The translations under genes were made by a program, and so were the position numbers. The notes below the pieces were generated by a model. That model was not told where the DNA came from. It searched no databases and worked only from the letters and a program-made list of their open reading frames with translations. 64,000 nucleotides of DNA, from positions 238,501-302,500 of the forward strand of contig JAMWET010000037.1 of assembly GCA_024036415.1 (NCBI GenBank). Direction: 5' to 3'. This document shows, one piece after another, positions 29,701 through 38,741 of this stretch (position 1 is its first letter; each line of letters starts with the position of its first letter). The DNA comes from Prochilodus magdalenae. Its lineage: Eukaryota > Chordata > Actinopteri > Characiformes > Prochilodontidae.

Positions 29701-32700
29701 CATAGCTCGTGGTGCTCTGCGAGAAAGTCTGTTTTTGAGTCCTGCTCCCTGTAATTTGGGAAACAAACATATTCAAATCCTACATTATGCTAAGTGCTAT
29801 GAACGTGTTCTATACACAGTTGTTAATGCATCCATGAGCAGAGATAACTATTAACAACACCAGCATTTAGAACATATGATAGAGTGTGGTCAAAAAATGC
29901 TTAAAAAAGGATTTAAAAAATAAGAAATAAAGATTTAAGTCTTATAAGCCGACCTCAAAGCTGCTCAAATAGGAAAGGGTTTAGTGTCGGTGCTCCTCTA
30001 ATGCTCTCTGCCAACTGTGTCTATTTAAGAGCAGCATAATATCTAAACACGTCTTCTCCATATTTAGTCTTTATCCTAGGCAGCACTAACCAACTAGTCC
30101 CTAATAATCTGAGACTTTCACAGACCAATACCTATATTCTGTAACATACTGGTAGCCAGCATAAAGATCAAAGAAAGTGGGTAATTTGAAATATGTATAA
30201 TGCTTACTGGTTAATTTATGTGTCTTAGATTTTATTCTACACATTTTAGGAGTCAGTACATAGTTACAGAAATTATTATGATTTGAAACAGCATTGTGGC
30301 TCATTGAAATTTATACTGCAGTGTATCATTAAAACTGGTAGCTGTCCCATTCCTTAAACCACATATAAGGTTGTGTGTTGTAGTGTGTGTGTGTGTGTGC
30401 GTGTGTGCATGTGTGTGTGTGTGTACGTGTGCATGTGCGTGTGTGTGCGTGTATGTGCGTGAGACAGAGAGACTTACTTTCTCCTTCTTTCCACCACTCC
30501 AGCCGGTAGCCCCTGGCTGTTTGAATGAGGTTCCAGGTCAGTCTGATGCTGGTGGGTCCTGTAGTGGTGCCTTTTAAAATCTGCTGCTCCAAACGTTCTG
30601 GGGCACAACCACATTATAAATATTTTAGCTCTCTTTACGCAGCCTGCAAACATGCACTCATTCAGAGCAGTGTGTGACTCAACATGTTCTCAGTTTATTA
30701 ACACCAGACAGTGAGTCAGAATTTGAATGAAAAACACACCGCAGTGTGTCTGTAGGTGTACCTATCTTAAAACGTGCAGTTGCGGCAGGACCCTCCGTTT
30801 CTCCGTTGTACAGAGCAATGACTGTAACAATATATTCTGTGTCTGGGAGCAAATTCACCAGAGTATGAGCTTGACTGTCACCTCTCACCTCTACTGTCTC
30901 TACATCACTTCCTGAAACAAAAAGAAGAGAGAAAGAGAGAAAAAGAGAGAGAGAAAGAGAGTCAATAAATAATTAACATAGTACTTGATATTGCCTCAAA
31001 TAGATCAGGGTAAGTCCACCATCATGTGTGTTCTAGGAATTAATTCCAGTGATTCTACTATTACAGTAACATCAAGGTGTATATATAAACAATACATTTA
31101 AGGAATTAGCATATTAGAACATTCACACAGCATAAACTTGTGCAGAAAAAGAGGATCATTCATGTAACCAATTAATACACAGAAATAACATTTTAAACTA
31201 ACAACTTTTTTAAGATGACTTTTAATATTAAATAATAGTTTGGGCTATTAAACAGGCAGATGACATTTAGTTCCAATGGGTGTAGCCTTCTATCACCTAG
31301 TTAGACTGCTTAGAATCAGTGGGTAAAGCGCTTGTATCAAATCAGAGACTCCAGTTACTGATGTCATGTCATCTTTAATAGCATGTAAATCTTTTAATAA
31401 AACAAAATCTCTGCTTTTAAATACCTAGGACTTCATCACCACACACACAAACATATATTCATATTTCTTTTATTTAAAAAAGCAGGAGTTAAAAAACAAA
31501 TATGTATATTACTGATATCTAAAATAAAACATTTTTCTTCTTTTCCATCAGCATTTCTTTTTTTTTTACACCATTTTAATGCAGCAGTTGTTCTTTTTGT
31601 TGTAGAACAGTTTTTTTTACATTAGCAGCATTAAAAGTAAAGAACTCTTTACCTTTACCTGTGAAGTTACAATTCTGAAGATGGTTTATGGTTTACTTTG
31701 GGCAACAGTGATATGCGAGTTCCCGACCCAAAACAAATTAATACTGACCTCTGAACGGTCCCCACACAAGCCTGTATCCTCTGGCTCCACTCACTCCTCT
31801 CCATCGCACTTGAACACTGCTGTTAGAGACTGTGGTAACGGAGAGTTCTTGCACTCCTTCTAAACGCACTGCTTGCACAAACATACACACACATGCACAA
31901 GTCTGTAAACCATGTTCTTAGATTAAATAATACAGTTTATGCTTGCTAATTAGTTCACAGATTACCGGGTCTCAACATTATCTTTATATTAAGGTCTTCA
32001 CATTTCTAGATAATGCATTTTAACAAATCAATCACCACTAATGGGCAGCATCACATGAATCAAAAGATAGCCAAGGTTCACATATGCATACATGACTCGA
32101 CAGTGAACGTTTGCGTGCATGTGTAGGTGTGTGTGTGTGTGTGTGTGTGCGACTATGTGTGCACACTCACATGTGCGAGCATTGAGGGTAATGGGTGCAG
32201 CGTCGTTACGAGGAAAGAGAGGGTACAGGTTGATGACATATTCTGTGTCTGCTTCTAGACCATCCAGTGTGAGAGAAGTGGCTTCCACCCCAACTGTCTG
32301 CTCCCGCAGCTGTGCAGCAGGCTGACCTGTGACCAAACAGAAACTGGAAACTATAAAATCTAAAGGCAATAAGAAAGCACTCCTTAATTTGTAGGGACGT
32401 CACATGTGCCACACATTTTCAGGTTCGCAAACACCACTCCTAATGATCCCACTCTTTTGGAAATTTTCTATGAAGATTATACAAGCTGTGTCAGCATAGG
32501 GCACTTCTTATTTTATCTGAGTTGGAGGGGTTTGGACATCTTTCTGGACATAGAGTTTGTGATGCACCCAGGGTAGATGCACACAGAATGAGAGACTTAC
32601 GGGCTTTTAAATAAAAAAAAAAATGTAACATTTATGTCTTCTTATTATTTTTTTCAGGCTGTCAGTACTGAAATGTTTACAGCACAAAAAGACTAGCTGC

Positions 32701-35700
32701 CGTTTACAAATGGTGTAAGGTTAAATCTTTATTGTAACAGTAATAATTACCAACATTTCTAATGAAAACTTATAGAAATAGGTGCCATTGTAGATCAGAG
32801 ATCTACCTGACACAGGTTAAAAATAGTTAAACAGATGTTCTTCGTAATAAATGACAGCTTTCAGTGAGAGATGCATGATCAAAGCAGTGCAGGCAGACAG
32901 ATGTGGGATGGAACTTTGCGTGAGAGGGCATGAAACAACCCTTCCTGCACCTTCACACCACTCAAAACCCAAAGAGCTTTTTGCTTGGAGACCTGAGGGA
33001 ACCCTCAAAAAGATAAACACATGTACATAGTCATCTGTATGTCAGACAGCAGGACAGGTTGAGGCATTTTTCATTTCATTCAAGCTGTCTGCCCCGACTA
33101 AATTACAGAGACACGCCTAATCTAACTTATTAAGCCCTGCCAACTCAAACACTAGGGATGCCCAATGTGCCTAGAGAGGTACAAAAGTACATAGAGTTCA
33201 TAGAAGTGATATCACTGAGGAAGTGACTTCCAGACTTCCACCCTGCAAAAGAGCTGATTACTCAGATAAGACACTGAAGCATTCGGCACACAAAAAATTG
33301 GTGTTTTGTCTAGTGAATATAACTTATGAGGTAAGGTTAAAATGCAAATAATAGGAATGCCCTGAAATTTCAGCCTCTAAAACTTTTCAACTAAAAATGT
33401 TTGTGTACTATCTGCCTGACTATGCCCTGGAAAAAGTCCATCTTAATTGTTTTGGAACTTTTTTCAGCCTAATTAATGCTGCCAAATGACCTAACTAATT
33501 AAACCTCCTAATCCTAATTATCACCTAAACAAACTGATAATTCTAGATGTTTCTAGAATATTTCTAAAATTGTATCTCTTTCACAAAATATGACTGAAAA
33601 CTAAATAAATGTGTTTGTATAGGTTCCTTTTCTCCATTTCTGTGACTAATGACCTGCAAGTTATAAAGATAGGATCATCTTTACGTTACGTTTATGTCAA
33701 ATTTACATCATGCAAAAGTGTTCACCAACATTCAAGCAGCGACGTATATGACTATGTGTGTGTGTCCACACAGATGAATGATTTTCATGTTTTTAAGCAG
33801 TTGAATCAGTAGTGAAACTCACTCTGGCAGCAGACAACATGCCTGAGGCGAGATGAACTTTAATTTCCGTTATTGTATTTTCGTACAGTCTCCAGCTCTT
33901 GGTTAAACTACAGTTGCCTATTAAAACTGTCAGTATAATCACAGCCTAGTCTCCGCACCTCCTCTTCACTGGTATCTGTTTAGCACCCTTTCAACTGTAG
34001 TGTAAGCCTTGTAACTGGCCTAACCTACAGTATATCCACACAAACCTGTTCCTTATTAACTTACTGACTTCACTTTCTCCATTTCCTCAGGCAATCTTGC
34101 CCTCTTTTCTTTCTATTCTTTTCTTACTTATCCTTTTTACCCTAACTGTAGGATCTACCATTGAAAAGAATAGCTTAGGGATTAAAGAAGGAGGTGAACA
34201 GATTTAATTGTGTGTGTTCAGATGTGGGTGTGTGGCTGTATGTATTACCTCTGGGTCCGTATGTGATTCTGTAGCCCTGTATGGGACTGGTGGGTGCATC
34301 CCATGCCAGAGACAAAGTGAAGAACCCAGCCTGTATCAACCGCAGAGTGGCCACGCCCGGGAGAGACCCTGAGGAAAAAGTAGGGATACAGAAAATAAGA
34401 GAGGAGCTTTTGTGCTATGTAAGACATTCTCTGCAGGATTCTCTTTAGAGTGGACTGCCAGTATTAGAGGCTTTGTTTTTCATGCACAGACAAGTGTGTG
34501 AGACTCTATGACTGTCTGACTCACTGGTTCGAGCCTTGGCAAACACAGGCTCTCCAACGCTATTGGGGTACTGGGCTATAACAGACACCAGGTAGTCTGT
34601 GCCTGAGCGAAGCTCACGTGCCACATAGTTCTGCTGCTGTGCGGAAACAGTCTCCTGAGAGTTAAGAGGACAGATAACAATAAATGTTCAGTCAACATAC
34701 TGTGTATTTCATGCAGATGTGAGAATATGCACATAAAGATATGCTGAAGTCCAGATCAGTATCCTCAGAAATTAAACATCTAAGTGACACCTAGTGCTGT
34801 AAAAAGCAGTGCTTGTGTATTTACAGCTATCATTGTTCATCCCTACCAGATGATCACCTGCAAATGAGAGAGAGGGAGATAAAATGCACCGTTTATGTCT
34901 GCTGGAAATGAAAGTCTCTGTAAATGTGCTGTTCGTTTCAAGATTAACGATCGGTTGAAGTGAAGATGATCTACTCCACCCCAAAAGAGTGAGTCTGTAC
35001 CTAGCACTAATGCCAACTCCCTCACAACAGAACAGCTGTCACAGAACAATAGACATTACTACAAGTCTGAACAGCTCCTCTCTGCAGTCTGCTATAGGAA
35101 CATGCACTTACTGTACATTTATACATACGTATAGATCAAACCATAACAACGATATAACATTAGTCACCACCCTCACCTGTCGCAGTTCTGTTGTGACTGG
35201 CTGACCCAGACCAGAAAGCGGAGTGTACTGAACCACATAGCTAGTCACAGGGCCTCCTGCAGCTGTCCACTGAAATCGAATTGAATCAGTAGTCTCACCT
35301 GAAACCTGTAAGTCAGTTGGGCCACTGAATGCATCTGATAGCGAGCCAAAAAAGACAAAACAAATAGGGTGCTTTTAGTCAGAGACCTTTCACTGTGTAC
35401 AGTGTCTGATATTAGTTCACACTCAGTACATGAAGTGTGAGTGTTACTGTGTGAAACACGGATACCGTCACTTGAGTAGGAGCCTCCTGATGTCGCACAG
35501 ACACGTGGAGTCACCAGAGGCAAAAGAGAGCTCAGAGCCCTGAAGTTCCCAATGAAGGAAGTGAATTCACTTTGAGGAGGTGAAGCAATGACGGTCAGTT
35601 CGTTCTGATCTGCACTCTTTATACCTGAATGAGACAAAGAGCCATAGATTGAGACATGGATAATAAATAATATTAGATTACATTAAAGCATACTGTTCAC

Positions 35701-37775
35701 TCCCCATTCTATTTTACAGCTATAATATAGTATAGTATAGTATAGTATAGTATAGTATAGTATAGTATAGTATAGTATAGTATAGTATAGTAACTATTAT
35801 AGTATAGTATAGTAACTATTTTACAGTAGTTACTATGCTATACCTACTCAACATAATTTGATCAATGATAATATTTTTAAATTCTTTTGGTACAAATGTA
35901 ATTGGGCAAATGTAGGATATGGGCTCTTTAACCAATAAAAAAAAAACAAATAATAACACAATAAAGTATCAGTCAAGATGCAGTTTCTCACCCACTGCAA
36001 ATATTGTAACTCCTAGTCCACGTAGTTTCTGAGATGGTTCCTGAACATTGTCTTGAGATTTTCCATCAGTGATGAGAATAGCAATCTTGGATAGAAGGAG
36101 GTGGAAACGGTAAACAAAATAACACACTTTCATATGGATGGATAGATATACTTATATCAACTACCGCAGCTCCGAAGCACAACAGCATAAGCACTATAAA
36201 CAATCACTGAAATCTCTCATCTCTCAGTGAGGCTCCTCTTTATAAGACATTAAATCTTCTTTAAGCTCTTTAGACCCTGCTTTAACAACACACCCTGCCC
36301 TTAAACAACACGTTTCATAAGCTAAATGGTGAAAATCACAAATAAGCTGCTTGTATACCGCTTTTATCTATGAACATGATCTACTACGGTAAACACTCTC
36401 CAAAAACAACATACCAACTAATCATTACAAATCACAGAAACAACCAGCTCACCTTGGGCACATCTCTGGTCGTGGCAGGATTAAAGAAGTTGTCTGCTAT
36501 GTACTTGAGACCAGCTCCTGTGCGTGTGTTTCCTCCTTTATAGTTGAGGTTTTCTATAGCGCTCACCAGCTCTGTACCATTCAGATATGTGGTGAAGGTG
36601 AACTCCACTCTGAGAATGAATACAGACATTTACACAAACCCAAAAGCAGATAACAAACACACATAACAAACAAGACTTCACATATTCTGAACACTTCAGC
36701 ACAGATTAAAGGTGCTGCACTACGAATAAAAGCTGCTTACAGTGTTTATTCACTGACCAGAACATGAAATACAAGTGCACTACTGTACATGCCTTAAAAG
36801 CAGTAAACAGGCACGCACCTTGCAGTGTCACTGTACTGAACAGCTCCAAAGCGTATACCAGATGGCCCCACTGCTCTGGCAAACGGTTTGACAATCCCCG
36901 CCATGAAATTCTTCACCAGGACAAAGTTGGCACGTCCGATACTGGATGACCCATCCACAAGGAACACAATATCCGCCTCACCCACATTATTACATCGACC
37001 TGCAAGTCAAGAAAGTTTTAATAATGACACAATACAAAATGTCCACACAAAATACTATAAAGTAAGTTTCCCATGGAGCAACATTAAATCCATCATAATA
37101 AAATAAATATGGCACAACTACAAACCTGACAAGAGAAGGCCGCCAACCAAAACACCAAATATAGCAGACCTTGATGATCTTTTCATCTTCAGTTTTGGAA
37201 GCTCATGATAATTTAATGATTTGTGTTTAATGACTGGAAATTTCATAAATTAAGCGTGGTCTCTGACTGTAGAAATGAGCCCACATGCTGTTTGCCAAAT
37301 TCAACATGTGTTTTCTTATTTTTTGTTTAACCAACGATTTTTATTCTAATCACTCTTTCATAAAGCCTCACTCTGTAAAAAGTGTGGATTAACGAAGTCC
37401 TATGGATAGATACTCTCATGTTGCTCCATGGGATATTCTGCTCAGGAATATGTTATAACCCTGATATATGAGAGGTCCTTGGTCTTCATGTTGCTTGCCT
37501 AGTGGTGCTGCAGACTTAGGAACCCTTCAGAACAAGTGTATTACAGTAACAAGTGGCGGATCATGTGAAAAGTTTTGTTTTCTAAACCCATCAACTATGA
37601 AATAATGACAATAATCATTTTAACTTCTCAGCACGCTACAGACCACATGTTTATGACAGGAGAGTTAGAAGCTCTTCCTAGAGGTATGAAGATAAACTGT
37701 GAATACATTACCTTGAGCTGTAGTTGAATATGGAAGCAACAGAAACACAGCAAGTGCAACAGTCCAGTGCCACAT
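772..37775 (-). CDS. col7a1: Collagen type VII alpha-1 chain, 5' half (partial)
   Basis: This gene encodes the anchoring-fibril collagen, a secreted homotrimer that ties epithelial basement membrane to the underlying matrix. Seventy-seven exons were placed by eye from splice sites (RC GT/AG) and reading phase. NC1 exons are almost all phase 1, and helix exons are all phase 0 and multiples of 3. The assembled partial protein is about 2,244 residues: signal peptide, A domain, ten FN3, A domain, interrupted Gly-X-Y, hinge. Identity rests on this domain order, which is unique to type VII collagen, and on local matches to human COL7A1 as I recall it, such as [12 protein letters not shown] and [17 protein letters not shown] after the hinge. 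NC1 is about 1,333 residues, against roughly 1,253 in human. The start is ATG at 37775 ([17 protein letters not shown]), followed by a good hydrophobic signal. The 3' half, NC2 and Kunitz domain are off the left edge. Whether this is col7a1 or a fish paralogue cannot be told here. Confidence 0.95.
1755..1800. repeat. (CA)n microsatellite beside the hinge exon donor
   Basis: Forty-six bases of CA. In the direction of col7a1 it is a TG tract starting 13 bases after the donor of exon 1814-1939. Confidence 0.95.
1814..2058 (-). CDS. col7a1: col7a1 hinge (long non-collagenous interruption)
   Basis: Two exons, 2023-2058 ([12 protein letters not shown]) and 1814-1939 ([18 protein letters not shown], then [16 protein letters not shown]), make about 36 residues without Gly-X-Y. 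This is the counterpart of the 39-residue human hinge, which lies at the same place in the chain. The hinge gives the anchoring fibril flexibility and a protease-sensitive point. The segment is highly charged and has heptad-like hydrophobics (L, I, V, L), so a short amphipathic helix is plausible. It differs greatly from human in sequence while the flanking Gly-X-Y is well conserved. Confidence 0.88.
2148..3112 (-). CDS. col7a1: col7a1 triple-helix block 5, just before the hinge
   Basis: Exon 3008-3112 encodes [14 protein letters not shown] through PGSIGPPGQ, matching human GRDGLKGERGAPG to GPPGQ. Exon 2782-2847 encodes [14 protein letters not shown] then GPQGPPGAP, a non-collagenous interruption that I do not find in human, where GPPGQ runs straight into GFPGVPG. 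Exons 2407-2442 ([12 protein letters not shown]), 2284-2319 ([12 protein letters not shown]) and 2148-2195 ([16 protein letters not shown]) lead into the hinge. Confidence 0.88.
4402..4858. repeat. Long compound CA repeat with periodic TACGCA units
   Basis: About 457 bp of almost pure CA/CG dinucleotide, interrupted by regular tacgca and gacgca units. A longer unit (ccacacacacgcacacacac followed by atacgcagacgcacatg) occurs twice, near 4563 and 4641, so slippage has produced a higher-order repeat. All open frames here (His-Thr or Cys-Val runs) are repeat artefacts. It lies in the col7a1 intron between exons 4968 and 3008. Confidence 0.95.
4968..8894 (-). CDS. col7a1: col7a1 triple-helix block 4
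   Basis: Gly-X-Y exons are 8859-8894, 8511-8591 ([19 protein letters not shown]), 7956-7991, 7581-7652, 7432-7476 ([15 protein letters not shown]), 5099-5134 ([12 protein letters not shown]) and 4968-5003 ([12 protein letters not shown]). No interruption lies within this block. It aligns with human GLDGRSGLDGKPG through GEDGRKGEKGDSG. A roughly 100 bp TG tract lies just upstream of the acceptor of the 8511 exon. The 2.3 kb intron 5135-7431 shows no other coding sequence. Confidence 0.88.
8602..8701. repeat. (CA)n microsatellite abutting a col7a1 splice acceptor
   Basis: About 100 bases of CA. Read in the gene's direction, the TG tract runs to within about a dozen bases of the acceptor (cacactctcag) of exon 8511-8591 and takes the place of the polypyrimidine tract. 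Confidence 0.95.
9461..12807 (-). CDS. col7a1: col7a1 triple-helix block 3
   Basis: Gly-X-Y exons are 12748-12807, 12549-12584, 12357-12437, 11423-11458, 11289-11333 ([15 protein letters not shown], nearly identical to human), 11098-11169, 10106-10150, 9965-10000, 9841-9882, 9585-9665 and 9461-9496. Interruptions are GLPGAGTPG (12748) and [15 protein letters not shown] across 9965 and 9841, comparable to human GRLVDTGPGAREKG. The 9841-9882 exon keeps frame only if its donor is GC (GAGAAG|GCACAG). The nearest GT (CA|GTACAA) would shift the frame. Confidence 0.87.
13034..16950 (-). CDS. col7a1: col7a1 triple-helix block 2
   Basis: Gly-X-Y exons are 16897-16950, 16547-16618, 15490-15549, 14591-14626, 14453-14497, 14015-14050, 13733-13777, 13608-13643, 13488-13523, 13254-13286 and 13034-13105. 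Most are 36, 45, 54 or 72 bp, the usual collagen sizes. Interruptions are [12 protein letters not shown] (16897), GESTEGSPG (15490, compare human GDSEDGAPG) and [12 protein letters not shown] across 13488 and 13254. The 13488 exon could end at 13514 or 13523; both acceptors keep frame and I prefer 13523. A Tc1-like element nearly fills the intron between the 16547 and 15490 exons. Confidence 0.88.
15648..16496 (-). mobile_element. Tc1/mariner-type element, deleted, inside a col7a1 intron
   Basis: Terminal inverted repeats are gaaaataagtatttgaaca near 15655 and its complement tgttcaaatacttattttc near 16470. A second inner inverted pair (ttaataatttatttgtgtgt and its complement near 16320-16345) shows the ends were long. 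The minus-strand ORF 15740-16129 (129 residues, [20 protein letters not shown]) is the helix-turn-helix N-terminal part of a Tc1-like transposase. The catalytic DDE part is absent, so the copy is non-autonomous. The left end is mutated (cacggtgagg where the right end predicts tatagtgggg). Read in the host gene's direction, it lies in the same orientation as col7a1. Confidence 0.85.
17061..20067 (-). CDS. col7a1: col7a1 NC1-helix junction and first triple-helix block
   Basis: Exon 20032-20067 encodes [12 protein letters not shown], two cysteines equivalent to human PCPVYC and likely inter-chain disulfides at the start of the helix. Gly-X-Y exons follow: 19916-19942, 19487-19531, 19252-19365, 18727-18798, 18487-18522, 18360-18413, 18093-18164, 17879-17992, 17061-17078. 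Interruptions are [12 protein letters not shown] (19252 exon), [10 protein letters not shown] (18093 exon) and GLSIK (end of the 17879 exon). The 17061 exon is only 18 bp (GEKGER). Interruptions fall at places comparable to human GSATAKG and GTAMKG, as I recall that sequence. Confidence 0.9.
17826..17852. repeat. (CA)n microsatellite
   Basis: Short CA run 26 bases downstream of the donor of col7a1 exon 17879-17992 (TG in transcript sense). Confidence 0.9.
20168..22369 (-). CDS. col7a1: col7a1 NC1: von Willebrand A domain 2 (four exons)
   Basis: Exons are 22233-22369 ([20 protein letters not shown]), 21547-21673 ([26 protein letters not shown]), 21197-21340 ([22 protein letters not shown]) and 20168-20343 ([19 protein letters not shown], ending LARGTAGV). 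It lines up along its length with the second A domain of human COL7A1. The metal site is degenerate: the DxSxS motif is replaced by PASRDRS. The position where I recall an RGD in human (LRGDIFSP) reads STDDISRP here. It ends in phase 0 just before the Cys-containing junction. Confidence 0.9.
22696..25437 (-). CDS. col7a1: col7a1 NC1: FN3 modules 8, 9 and 10
   Basis: Module 8 is on exons 25309-25437 ([23 protein letters not shown]) and 24535-24681 ([18 protein letters not shown]). Module 9 is on exons 24006-24134 ([21 protein letters not shown]) and 23769-23915 ([18 protein letters not shown]). Module 10 is on exons 22930-23049 ([24 protein letters not shown]) and 22696-22839 ([19 protein letters not shown]). 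All are phase 1. The 22696 exon ends with a weak donor (CCAG|GTTACG). Human type VII collagen is described with nine FN3 modules, so this chain has one more. Confidence 0.9.
25892..27312 (-). CDS. col7a1: col7a1 NC1: FN3 modules 6 and 7, with a fused internal exon
   Basis: Module 6 begins on exon 27190-27312 ([25 protein letters not shown]). Exon 26718-26984 is 267 bp, about twice the usual size. It carries both the second half of module 6 ([18 protein letters not shown]) and the first half of module 7 ([24 protein letters not shown]), joined by TTGYTVT. Module 7 ends on exon 25892-26035 ([19 protein letters not shown]), whose donor (ACAG|GTTCCA) is weak but keeps phase. The fused exon implies loss of the intron that normally separates adjacent FN3 modules. 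Confidence 0.9.
28879..31868 (-). CDS. col7a1: col7a1 NC1: FN3 modules 3, 4 and 5
   Basis: Module 3 is on exons 31749-31868 ([26 protein letters not shown]) and 30762-30911 ([18 protein letters not shown]). Module 4 is on exons 30478-30597 ([20 protein letters not shown]) and 29602-29748 ([18 protein letters not shown]). Module 5 is on exons 29276-29401 ([25 protein letters not shown]) and 28879-29025 ([18 protein letters not shown]). All joins are phase 1. A GT microsatellite sits immediately downstream of the donor of the 30478 exon. Modules 3-5 show normal FN3 landmarks and no RGD tripeptide. Confidence 0.9.
30385..30465. repeat. (GT)n microsatellite
   Basis: Imperfect GT run with gtgcatgtgcgt variants, just downstream of the donor of col7a1 exon 30478-30597 (CA in transcript sense). 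Confidence 0.92.
32127..32150. repeat. (GT)n microsatellite
   Basis: Short GT run about 20 bases downstream of the donor of col7a1 exon 32171-32326 (CA in transcript sense). Confidence 0.9.
32171..35334 (-). CDS. col7a1: col7a1 NC1: FN3 modules 1 and 2
   Basis: Module 1 is on exons 35177-35334 ([27 protein letters not shown]) and 34525-34654 ([17 protein letters not shown]). Module 2 is on exons 34249-34368 ([26 protein letters not shown]) and 32171-32326 ([18 protein letters not shown]). Each FN3 fold is split by an intron between strands C and C', the usual layout in type VII and FACIT collagens. The conserved Trp of strand B and the Leu/Tyr pair of strand F (L..TEY.I.) are present in both. 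Module 2 is split by a 1.9 kb intron (32327-34248) that shows no coding sequence. Confidence 0.9.
35466..36999 (-). CDS. col7a1: col7a1 NC1: von Willebrand A domain 1 (four exons)
   Basis: Exons are 36819-36999, 36453-36609, 35992-36085 and 35466-35624 (181, 157, 94 and 159 bp). The domain opens with [14 protein letters not shown]. It has a complete metal-ion-dependent adhesion site: DGSSS near residue 37, the Thr in [10 protein letters not shown], and the Asp in AILITDGKS. Known type VII and cartilage-matrix A domains bind collagen or other matrix ligands through this site. A free-looking Cys (RCNN) precedes the fold and another (RVCATSGG) closes the last exon, and they may pair. The last exon ends SSDG in phase 1 and leads into FN3 module 1. 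Confidence 0.92.
35721..35817. repeat. (TATAG)n pentanucleotide repeat
   Basis: About 19 copies of tatag/agtat with one interruption (taactat), in the col7a1 intron between exons 35992 and 35466. Confidence 0.95.
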
Positions 37776-37784
37776 CTTTAGAGC
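37712..37784 (-). CDS. col7a1: col7a1 signal-peptide exon (first coding exon)
   Basis: The exon is bounded by acceptor gtgtgtgcag and donor CAAG|GTAATG. It carries nine untranslated bases, then 21 codons plus one base: Met-Trp-His-Trp, a hydrophobic core ([12 protein letters not shown]), then STTAQ|G. Signal cleavage is likely near TTA-Q. It joins in phase 1 to the A-domain exon ending at 36999, giving [15 protein letters not shown]. Confidence 0.85.
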
Positions 37785-38694
37785 CTGCACACACAGTAGA
37801 AATTCAGTCTAGTCAAAACAAGGACAATTCATTCACAATGAAGAAAGTCAATGAGTTTGAGTTTCATGTGCAAGCACAGACATGCTGTTTCACCACAAGC
37901 TGGATATGTGACCCATTCATCCCTTAAAACATACTCTTTAGCATCCTAAACTCAAACACACAAACCTATAAGTACAAAGTGAGGTTGCAGTGCTGGGTAG
38001 CACAAGTTAAAATACATGGGGTTTAGAAGGTACAAGCCTGAGTGGTAAATCAGATGAGGAAGTAATGCAGCAACCAGCCAACACCAGTAAAACAGTGTAC
38101 ATTCGCCTCACATATGACTGATGTTAAAGAGATATCATTATGATATACTACTGGCAGCTGTTAAGCACAATCTTGCAGACTTCGTTTTCCCCTACACACA
38201 TACTGTACGTTTGAGAGCATCCTTTATTAGGAAACATGGTCAAACTCAAACACTTTGTGCTACACTGCAGCATGAGCTACTGTATGTGTAATCTGTACAA
38301 CTATTGCTAAATATATTATATATATATATACCATGTTACATACCATGTACACACCATGTTAGATGCAAATGACACCTTGCAGGGCAGCAAAGGTGTTATT
38401 GGTTAGCTTATGAGAATCCTAGTGTCTCTTTGAAATGGGAACATAATGTTTGTTCACGATCTGCTGAATGTGTTATATATGTTTCCTGCTTTGTCTGACA
38501 CTGAAAAACAGATAACTTATACTTAATGGCCTTTTTGACAGGGGAATAAATAATGGAAGGATTGTTCTCAGACTCACAGTGCTGTATATCTTAATTTGAA
38601 TCTCACAAAACGAGAAAATTGACTGTACACTGAGAAAGGCCTGTTCTTGCACAGTGCATGATGAGTTAAATTGTTTCATTCGCTCACAAACACA

Positions 38695-38741
<47 letters not shown>

